Below are positions 48,257-60,200 of a DNA stretch of 64,000 nucleotides, piece by piece. Each line of letters opens with the position of its first letter. The stretch's first letter is position 1. The DNA is from Schistosoma haematobium. Lineage: Eukaryota; Platyhelminthes; Trematoda; Strigeidida; Schistosomatidae. The stretch covers positions 53,672,465 to 53,736,464 of the forward strand of contig NC_067195.1 in assembly GCF_000699445.3 (NCBI RefSeq), in the 5' to 3' direction. The position numbers and the translations under genes are program-made. A model generated the notes under the pieces. It had not been told where the DNA came from. It saw only the letters and a program-made list of their open reading frames with translations, and did no database searches.

Positions 48257-51200
48257 ACTCTCCGAAACTTGCAATTGACCTGACCTAATCAATTATGGAC
48301 GAAGACGACTTACCCTTCGTACATCTGGAGACATCATCCCTACTTATCGTGCTCTGGTTAACGTAAATGCAGTAATAAGCCCCGTAGTACAACAGTCGCT
48401 TCTGGGATATATTTCATTAGACAGTCGCTTGTGTGCTTTTCAGATCAACAGAACCTTTAAAAACCTGAACAGTTTAAGATACACATCGTTAACCTTCATC
48501 TCAGTATACCCTCTCACTCACTCCCTTTTGACAGAAGTAAGAAATGAAATTTATATGAAGCTTTACATCAACTTCATTGATTATGAAAAGGCATTCGACA
48601 GTGTAGATAGGAGGACATTATGGAAACTTCTTCGACACTACGGAGTTCCTGAGAAGATTGTCAATATTATCCGGAACTCATACGACGGACTACAGTGCAA
48701 AGTAGTGCATGGAGGACAGCTGACAGATGCATTCCAAGTAAGGACCGGAGTCAGACAAGGCTGTTTACTCTCTCCCTTCCTCTTTCTTCTGGTGGTCGAC
48801 TGGATTATGAAGACCTCGACATCTGAAGGAAAACACGGAATACAATGGACAGCTCAGAACCAATTAGACGATCTGGACTTCGCAGATGACCTAGCCCTCC
48901 TATCACGTACACGTGAACAGATTCAGATAAAGACAGCCAATGTAGCAGCAGTCTCTGCATCAGTAGGCCTCAGTATACACAAAGGGAAAACCAAGGTCCT
49001 CAAATTCAAAGCGGAGAACAGCAATCCAATCACCCTTGATGGCGAAACTCTGGAAGATGTAGAATCCTTCACATATCTGGGAAGCATCGTCGATAGACAT
49101 GGAGGTTCAGATGCAGACGTAAAGGCGAGGATTGGCAAAGCAAGGGCCGCATTCCTACAATTGAAGAACATATGGAACTCAAAACAACTTTCAACCAATA
49201 TCAAAGTGAGAATCTTCAATACGAACGTCAAGGCAATTCTACTGTATGGAGCTGAAACTTGGAGAACTACAACAACCACAATCAAGAAAGTACAAGTATT
49301 TATAAATAGCTGTCTACGCAAGATACTCAACATCCATTGGCCGGATACCATCAGCAATAGCCTTCTGTGGGAGAGAACAAACCAACTTCCAGCTGAAGAG
49401 GAAATTAGGAAAAGACGATGGAAATGGATAGGACATACATTACGCAAATCGTCAAACTGCATCACGAGGCAAGCTCTAACTTGGAATCCTGAAGGGAAGC
49501 GGAAAAGAGGAAGGCCAAAGAACACGTTACGTCGGATAATAGAAGCAGATATGAAAAGGATGAATTACAACTGGAAGGAGCTGGAAAGGATTGCCCAGGA
49601 CAGGGTTGGATGGAGAATGCTGGTGAGCGACCTATGCTCCTTCACGAGGAGTAACAGGTGTAAGTAAGTAAGTAAGTTTACACCCGTTTTAAAAAACTTA
49701 AATCCTCAGACAATAATCGTAGGAGATTATTATGATGGTCAATTGGTTAGGGTAAATGAAGCTAGAAAATAAATAGATCTGCCTTTCAGTGTCCCGGATC
49801 ACCGAACAGATAAAAAGAAGGGCATGTTGAAACTATTCTCAGGTAATAATTTGTTTCTAACAAAATCATTGTCAAAAATAAAGAGAAATATTTAACATGA
49901 TTAACCATAGAATTGACACGAATAAACCATATTTACATCAACTATCGCTTGAGGGGCTCGGTAGGAGAACATGCTTGTTCTGGAGCTTATATTTAGACTC
50001 GGATCGTGTTGTAGTGTGAGTATGCGTCTTACCGAAAGACTTTAGTGTTCATCTTGATTATGTGAAGATCAAGAGTGTATTTCAAAAACAAATAGAGAGA
50101 CGTTTGGCCTAGAATAATGTTAAGCTTGGTAAAATATCAAAACAGCAGTGATATGATTTTGAGATGTTGGTGACAAAAACAAAAGAAATGGGACAGGCTG
50201 ATTGGATAGATAATAGTTGGTAACTGATCAGATATATTAGGACACAGGTGTTATAGAGTCAGTTGTTAGTGCAACGATCTCAGTAGAAGCATATACTTTG
50301 GTCCACTGTCACGCTGGAAAATTGGGACGATGGGTGAAACTTTCCGAAAAACAGCTCAGCTAACTTCAACTACTATGTGGTTAACCACTTTCTAAACAAT
50401 CTGAATGAGAAATTGAGGTAAGCCTATCGACTCAACGAATTTGGAAAGGACCAGGTAGATTAACTTCAAAGCTTCCGGTTTAAGTTGTTAGTCTGACTGC
50501 GACACTAGCTAGGATCTTGAAACTAGATATAATTCTATCTGACAGGTCTTCTGAGTCTATAATCAAAGACTGAAGTCCTCATACAATAACCACAGATGAG
50601 CCAGTCTGGCTGATGTGCCATTTAAAAAATAATAGTGACTATGTTTTTTCCCAAAAAATTAAAATTACTGATTTTTCTTACGTTTTCCATTCTTTTTTCT
50701 CCATAAAATAAAAAATATGTGCATATATATAGACTGTTGCTTTGAAGAATACAAATATTACAGAATTAGAGTCAGAGGGATGTACGTGTGATCGAGCTGA
50801 TAATCCTTATCGTAATCAACTTTGGACAAATACATATGGGAATGGTGAAAGATTAGATTACATATTTTATCGTTCTGGGCCATCAATAATAGATTCATTT
50901 CATATACCATGTAAGATAATGATGGTGATGATATTATTGTTATTGGATTGATTTATCCTTTTTTGGTTTTATATCCCTTTAAATAATGTTGATTGATTGG
51001 TCACTTGGTTCCATCATCATTACCATAGTTTTTTTCGGATGAAACTGACTTACGAACACACCGTCTCATAGACCTCTTCTCTCTGCATTATTCGCCAATA
51101 CTAATAGGTATAAAAAGTAAGTAGTTGTTCACTGTATGGAACGAAACAGTTTTATGCGATCAGTATTAAATTGGTCCGTAAGAACTTCCTTAGTTGAGAT

Positions 51201-54200
51201 CCTAGAGATTATGTCGTTCATTAGTATCTAGGTAAAAAAAAGAAAATAACCTCAATTTTCTTTTTGTTTTACACTACATTCTTCATGAAGGTAGAATGGA
51301 CCTTTCTAATCTAGAATATTCTATCTTAAAATGTAAGGTGGTCGATTAGAAAACTTGGAGCAAAGTTTAATGCTATTTAGCACTTTTCAGGAAGGCGTGC
51401 CTATGATCTTAAAGCTCATCATAGTGCATACAATATCGAGCTACTCAGACTAGTAACCACATTGTAACTTGATGGACAGCATTCATAACCAAAATGTCAC
51501 TGTATGAACACTTGTGATTGCACAATAACTTCAGAGTTTAGAATGTCTTTTTTGTTACAATAAATCATTATATTTTGAGAGATCTAGTTATATGATATTT
51601 CTTTTTTGTAAATCTGGCATAAAGAATGAAAGATCAACTAGCAGGCAATCTACATACTACTCATTTACACCACGGTCTTCACCAGCTTCTTTATCATCTT
51701 AATATCATCACAATACTAAATTCCTTATGAATCGGTTTCGGTATTTAGAACTGTCCTCTTGTTTACCAGAATAATTTATTTGTGTGCAACTGAAAACATC
51801 TTAGATATTTACTAATCACTAGCTTTCCATTGGAGTTTTAAGAATACCAGTCGGACTACAATATTATTGTTAACATTGAACAAGTTGGGAGGTGAAACAG
51901 TTGAATAATTGTCACTTTTTATGTTTAGATTTAACTAAAGTTGGAAATGTGAATAGGTTTAGTGATATTTGTGAGGTATTTTCCTTGAAAATTTCGTTAA
52001 CAATCATGCCTTTCTTCTATGTAGGCCGAATTCAGGGTACTAGGGAAAATAAAAAATCGGTTAAGTTTGTTAAACTCCATCAAGTGAGGTAGAATGAATG
52101 TTGTATTACTTATGCCTAACCATGGTTTACCTCGACGTGCGACGTTTACTGATGTCAGAGTAGACTGGAAGAAATCTAGGGACACCAAAACCACGACATG
52201 GTATCAGTTTGTTATTTGTGTTGGTAGGTACAGATTCCCTATATGTGGTCCACTAGACTATCTGGTCTAATGGTTGAAAATGTTAGGTGAAATGGTACAA
52301 ATTCACTCTCTATCTTCTCTTAGATTTCAAGCTCTAAAATTACCTTAATTTTTAATTTCTCATTCTTAAATCTTACTGTTTATGTCTTATCTTTTCTGTC
52401 ACTACTGTTACTGTTACTATTTCCATTATTGTGACATTTATTTTGATAATTCATATAGTGTGGCAACTTCAACCGAAACAGGTTCTATAGTGTTTATGAC
52501 TGATATAGTTCTATAGCTGTGACGGCAGATTAGAGGACAGCGAATTATTGATCGGACCAAAGACGCGTAAACACGTAGAACGGCCTAGGGTTCTGATTGG
52601 TCCCGCTTCCCTGCCTAGCCCAGCCAGTTGAGTCCAGAACACAAGTCACAGCCTCGGAGATATGAATCATTATATTTCAAACACTGTTTATATACTAATC
52701 AAGCAGACCACATCGTACCATAAAATAGAAAATAACATTGTACAATATTGACCAGTAGGAAAATGATACGTGAAATAAGTACTGACCAATAAGAAAATAA
52801 TACCATCTCCAAGTCCAAGAATAGCATTAGACTTAATAGAATAAATTTTGGGATATTTTCCTGAATATCCCAACATATAGAATGTTAAAGTCTTTTGAAG
52901 TTGAAAAATTTAACATAACAACATTTGTCCACTTTTTTCCCTAACTATTTTCACTTCACATTAATTTGTCATGAGCAAACTCATTCGTAAATTAAAAAAA
53001 TTAAAGTAATGCAATTAACAGTAGTGTGTGCTACTTATATCGACATAAGTAGTATTTTACGCTAGCCAGGAATAGAATGTCTGGCTGTAGAAGATCGAGG
53101 AGGAAAAAAACGGGGACAGGAAGCAATTGATGTGAAAATGAAGGGATACCGAAATCTGAGACAATTAATGAACACTTTGCAAATGAAGTATTTATTGTAT
53201 GGTTTACAGATTTTACTATGATATTCTATAATGTATTAAAATGCATTCGATTACCCCCACTCATGTTCTCGTTCACTACAGTAGTTAAGATGTTCGCTAA
53301 TAGATATTTGCAAACAATGGTTTTTTTTATATTTCTCTCTTCATTATAACCATACAGGTATGATTCATCAGAGCTGTGAGTATTCATGTGGGTATGTGCG
53401 TACTTGTCACTGATGTTGGAGTACATTTAAATAGAATAAGTAAGCAAAAAAAGGAAGAAATCACAATTAACCTAATACATTCGTAATTACTATTTTCGGA
53501 TATCCTTAAAAATAGTATTTGCGTAGAAAAATAGATTATATATTTAAAACAGTTTGACATGTGGGATGAAATAACCAAAATCAAATACAACACTATTTTT
53601 ATCCAAATGAAGATAATTATATGAATTCTTTTTTTGGAAGAAAAATATGTTACGCTGATTTTTTATGGTTCTAAATCTGTAAATTAATTTTTCATAATCT
53701 CTATACATATACATATGTATATATGAGTATGAATACATTTTATAAATCTCATTTAGATACTACCTACGTAAGTAGTTTTTAGGTGTGTATTTCAATAAAA
53801 AGAAATAGTAGTGTAGGTAATATGAATTTCAGTTTTTAATTGAGATCATGAACTGATGAATGTTAGACCACCATTGAAAATCTAGAAACACTAGGTGGTC
53901 GTTTCATCCTAGTATGGGACACCTCAGTAGTGCTCATCTGCGATCCCTCACGCTTCACTCAAACCCAGTACCTTTGATTTCGCGCGCGAACGCTTAATTT
54001 CTGCACCACTGAGCCGGCATCCAACGGTGTCAATGTCTAACTTCAACTAATCCACGATATTGTGCAGCCGTCCACCATTGTGTTCAGTGAGTAACTGTCT
54101 CACAATAGACATTGTGGTCTAACATTGATCACTTCATGATCCAAATTAAAAACTCAACAATCTCTGCAATCTTATACTGAGAATTTTAGTTTGTTAGATT

Positions 54201-57200
54201 TAACATGGACGTAATTACCGTTATGATATCAGTGTAAGAAGTTATTAACTATTGGAATTATCCATGTTAGTAACTGAAAACTACCTGACTTAATGTTCAA
54301 GAAAATGATTATGGTCAGTAATTAAACATGACCTAGAATCGGTCACAGTGACACTCTTAATTGTCTTCTAGATCTTGTGTTTCAATATTACGTTATGCGT
54401 ATCGTCTCATTTCTTTTTTTTTTTTGATGTGTATTATCCAATTTTAGTCATTAATATTACTATTATTTGGACTGCTTTTTTATTCATTTTGTTAATTTTA
54501 TTTCATTATATTAATTTGGTATTAGAACTCGTGGTAATGTACATTTGTGTCAAGCCCAATATTGATTATAACTGATTGAATTAAGTGTATAGTGTAAGTA
54601 TGATATTTCATCACCGACTAATTTCATTTAGGGTGAACTATTGATGTTAGGATATTATTTTTCTAACAATTGAATACTTTTTGTTTGGCGATTCCGAATA
54701 TACTGATTGGTTAGTAATCGAACGGTCGACGCTACGTTTGAGAATGAAGAGATTGCTACACAATTGATCATTTCTGCTAATATTTTAGTTGTAAAACAAA
54801 TCTATACATAATAGACAACTTTCAATTATCTTTTTGTGAATTACACATTTTAAGAAAGTTGTTTTTTTGTTTGCTTTCTAAACAAAAATATTTTAATATC
54901 AGAAGGGGTTTTGTGGATATTATAGTAATCTTAATAGTTGAGTTCATGAGTCAATTGAAGCTAGACCACCATGGAAAACCTGGAAGCACTGGACGGTCGT
55001 TTTGTCCTGTTGTCGGATTTCTCAGCATTGTGCTTCCACTATCCCATCTTGTGAGATCGTGGATCGTGGACGCACACTGCTGTGTAGTCGCACAATAGGA
55101 CGAAACGGCCGTCCATTGCTTTCAGATTTTCCATGATGGTCTAGCTTCAATTGATACACGATCTCAACTATTAAAAATACTATCTCTTATACTATTATAT
55201 AGTCCGAAGAATGTCAATTGCATAAACGGATAAGAATGATAAGATATGCTTAATTCTTTTATAAAATACTTTATCCTCTAAACACAAATCGGCTTAAAAT
55301 AGATTTAGAATGTATAATACATTTTTTAAATTGGTAACTATGAGATTAAAAATCAGTTAAGCATAAAAAAATATTCATAATGTTTAAGTTCAAAATAAAA
55401 AATTATTGTAAAACTGAAACTATGAAATTTTTTAAAAGTTATCACTGATAAATTCTACCTTCATTTTCTAATTGATTATTCAATATATCAGGGTTTTTTA
55501 AATCTACGGTGTTACTTAGTGATATATTTATTTATTTTTACTTGAACACATAAATATTGGTACAAGGGGGCACCAGATATATATGCTCCCAAATGTCCTG
55601 GTATGTCCGGGAGTGGGGAGGGCCCTCACTCCCTCTCGAAATGTTATCACACGGCCACGCGTATACAGCTTCTGTCAGGGAAGTAGTATTCACTGCCTTC
55701 TCGTGACGGGAGTATTGTTTGCAAAATTGAGAAGACGAAAAGCGAATGGTCAACGCTTTAACCAGGTTGGTGGATATGGAGGACCCACCTAGGAGAGTTG
55801 GAAAACCCTGATTCTAAACCAATGGTGCACATGGGCTCCAGTATCCTAAAGGAACAAATGGCGTATGAACCAATTGTTGGTCACCGACTACCAAGGGACT
55901 GTATCTCCTTATGTTGCTCCACTGTCTTGTGGGTCAAACCTTTAGATCGAGGGCTCCGAGTGTGACTCCCCAAGAAAACCACCTACTTCGGTCTGGGCAC
56001 CCGGGCAGTACCACAGCCCACACACAAATAGAATGAAAAAGTGATGTATTTATACATATATAATCTGTCTAAATAATATGGATTAATTAAAAAATGAATT
56101 TAATTATTTAAATAATTTCACTTTATGAAATAAACAATTTCGTGGAGAAAAAAGAAATCGAAACAAACAAATACAGTACGAACTGAACTTTTATTTATCA
56201 GAAAACAAAAAAATAACACATTTTTCATTTATATTTACAGTTAGTTACTGAGATGCTTAAAGTTTAATGTTGTAGAGGTTAATTTCCCCTATATCTGACT
56301 CCAGTAAATAGTATCCCGTTAACTGAGTATTTAATGCACGCTAAATCTCTTAGTAGAATTATGGATTTACCCGAGATTATTCAAATGCCTGAACACCAGT
56401 TATAGAGATAGTTTATTGTTAAAGATTGGTAAAATCCGCAAACGTATAGGAAGGAAGCACACAGGGAAACCAAGAGTGTGTTTGTGTGTGAGTGTTAAAA
56501 ATTCATATATATATTTTTGAGTGTTAATCAAGTATGGATAAATTATTGATTGTCTGTGTATTACAACTAATGAGAGAATAGATTAAAATTGATGTGCAGT
56601 TATGTGCTCAATCAGAATCACACAGAAAATTACATTATGGATTAAGTGTTTAAATTCCAATGGGTAGGTAAATAATGCAGTAATTGAATGGGCTTACTAC
56701 AATATATTGTCATGTTAATCCGTATGTTACTCTAGAATTTTTACACTTTTATTATTGATTTGATATCAGTAATATTTGGATAAATTATATTATAATAATG
56801 CTTTAAAATATCTAGTGGATTAGTGTTATAAAAGGGAATATACATTTTGAAAATTTTTTTTATATGTGTAACTCAGTGATCACGTTTTGAACTGTGAAAG
56901 TGAGTGACACTGATTTGAATCTAATATAATGCATCATTTGCCTCAAGATTGCAGGTACGCCTTCATAATGAGTCTCAAACAGCATAGTATCCATGTTCAC
57001 GGTTTACTGTTAACTACCTCTGATCCTATAATATGAAATAAGTCTAATGTTTAATTGTTTTGTATCACTTCAATAACTTTATAATAAAATGTGTGTTTTT
57101 ATTGTATATATGAATATTCATTTATATTAGAACAAATAGTATTGTATATGTTTATACATTTCTTGAACAATTATATATCGTAGTAATAAAATATTTGCTT

Positions 57201-60200
57201 TATTTTTTCTAATCATCATTAATAAAAAAGTTAAAATATTTTATGAATTGTCTTTCTACTTAATTTCTGTTTTACTATAGCTTATGCTAAACTTGTCTGT
57301 GATTCGTGTTGGTTAGATATGCGTAAAGTACCTGACGACCCATATGGTTTACATTATTCCGATCATGAAGGTGTAGCTGCAAGCTTTACTATTACAAGAT
57401 TACGCAATCCTGTAAAACCAGGTATACGTTTCTACTTGATTATCTGTATTTATTCTTATCATGTAGTTATGTGATTAGAATTACAATCATCATGATTGTC
57501 CGTAGATTGTATTGGTAAATTCGTTGTGTGAATTGAATCAATGTGCACAATATCCCATCAACTAAACTATAATATTCAGCTCACTAAGATCATGATATTC
57601 ATGGATTTTTAATATGTTGTGACTACTGGAGTTCAAACATATCGGAAGTTAATCAGTTGTCACTAATGGCCTTGGATGTTTGTTGCGTTTTATCTCAATG
57701 TGATTGAAGTTGGTATTGTACCATTGGACGTCAAGCTAGCGGTTAGTCGAATGCTCACCACTAGACTTGAAGAATATGGGTTTAATTTCTGATGGTGTCG
57801 TGGACATGCACTACTGAGTTCTATACTGGAATGAAATAGTTGTCTAGTACTTCATGATTTTTAGCAGTACTTATATTGAGATCAACCTGTGACGAATACA
57901 GCTTGCAAACTTAGCCAATCTCTACAAACCCACCTTCAATAACAATAGCCATTTAAGTTAATTAAAATTGAAAACATTCTCCTAGTGCTTGCCATCCATT
58001 TTGCACAAGATTTAAAAAAGTTATTCATATTAGTGTTCAATTTGACTTTAAGAAATATATAGTAAGCAGTCACTTTGGCTGATGCTGATTGCCCAATGAA
58101 ATTTAATCAGATACGCACCGGATATGTGTTAGTTTTTCTGATGTATGTAATTCAGACGCTGTTAAAAAGAATATAAAGTATAGCATAGGTCTGTTTTTCT
58201 AGTGACACTTTAATAATCCTCAATTGTAGATAGTTTAAGAGAGCCATATGTATATAGTTTTCTTTATATCCGTTAAATTTCTGCCATGTGGCGGGACTAC
58301 TAAATGGACCGCGTGTAATTCAGATTTGTGATGACTCTGTTACATGAAAAATAAATTTATAGTATCGACATTTGCTAATTCTTCACGATTTCTTGGTTAG
58401 TTTCATAGAAACCATGGGACTCAGTGACTTGAAACAACAGAGACTACTGGCGAGTCCCCTGCAGTTTTTCAATACACTCTTTGTAAATTTTAGGTGAACT
58501 TCCCTATCTGAAAGAAAATTATCCTGGTTGAATTGTTTGCTTCACTTGTACATTTTAGTAATCAATGTTTTCATTTGTTGATATACGACGTTTCTTTGTT
58601 CTATTTCATCATAATATTTACATTCAGCTTTATCAACATAATTCTATTTTTGACTTGTTGCTCGTGACGATCGGAATTCAGACAAGGCTAGAGTAAAATA
58701 TTCGCCATTAATGCCATGTATGATCGTTGCACTGAATTGCGAATTGTTTGAAGTGGAAAGTGCATGAATCGACGCCGGCCCATTAGTTCTAAGGGTTAAG
58801 TGTTCATTGCGAAATCTGAAGATCGTGAGTTTGGTGACTGTTGAGGTCACGGCTACTCATTGACAAGAAGCCTTTGATAGCTCATTGATCTGATTCCAAT
58901 GTTGATAGACGTATGAATATGCTATGAGCATAAATCTTTCATTTGATTTCGTATATTACCCATGCTAATCCGGCAGTAATAAGAAACCAAATACAAATTG
59001 GATTGGATGAATTTATTTCATGCTCTCGTTTATCCAGACGGCCATTCAGAATAGGAGGCGATAAAGAGAAGCGGAGCGGCAAAGGCGAGTGAGCCAACTC
59101 GTTTTGATAAAGCGAGACTTAATATATATAGCCAGACAAAAGTAATCCGAAGACATGTGATGAGTACGGTAAGTAATCCATACACATGCACTAAAAAAAA
59201 CAGTCAAAGTTAGTAAGTGAATAATTAACAACATCAAAATTTGATTCAAGAACGAATAAACTGGTCTATACGGAAGCTCAATCAGTCAGTAACAACGTAG
59301 AACTTCGTACGTACGTACATTAGTTCGAGTTGCCATACCACATTAGCACAGAGATGCAGTTGTCGATTGAAATACCGTAGTTGTAGAGGTAATAAGAGTA
59401 TAAGCAGTAATCGGAAACATTAGGGTTTGAAGATGTTACTCTAGGAGTATAATCCAGTGAAATAAATTTAGAAAGAGAAAAAGGAAAGGGACATGAAGAA
59501 TTCAAAAGATTAGAATTTGGGAGAACACAAAGAGTAGATGCACTTGCGCCATTGCAGACAATTTCGAGCCATGTCATTCAGGGTTCTTACCATCGGTTGC
59601 TATTGTCTCGCGGATTCCAACCAGGTAGTCTACACCTACCAACACGGCTCAGTCCACTTGTCGGTGACTTCATGTATTTGTGCCACGTTTTGGTCTGGCC
59701 GCCCTTAGCTTTCTTGCAACCTACTCCTACACCATAAAACATCGTACGTCGGGGCAGTCGGTGTTTGGGCATACGTAACACATGTCCAAGCCATCTCAAA
59801 TGATGAAGTTTTACTACTTCATCAATTGATTTGCCATCCTTACCTAGTACCCGTTTCCTAACAACTATGCTACTTACTCGGTGGCTACAGGATATACGGA
59901 AGCTAGAATAAAGTATATAAATTTGATATATTACTAGACACTTCAAGTCTATTATGAGGACAAAGCAGCTCTCGATTGCTCTTTGATTTTCAAATGTACC
60001 TCAACTGAGAGCAATCTGAGGCGAATACTTTCTACATAAATAAATGAGGTTAGGTGTAATTTAATAAAACTATAGACTTTTATTTAATTGATAAGTAAAG
60101 CATGTTGTCGAGTAGACTTTAGTATTTAAGATCGGTATAGTAATAATAACGGTCCGCCAATTCATTAGTTGTTGATTTTTAGAAATGTATGAAACATGTG

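Noticed and set aside
48923..49525. 200-codon minus-strand frame
   Set aside because: Shadow of the intact plus-strand RT frame at the same place.
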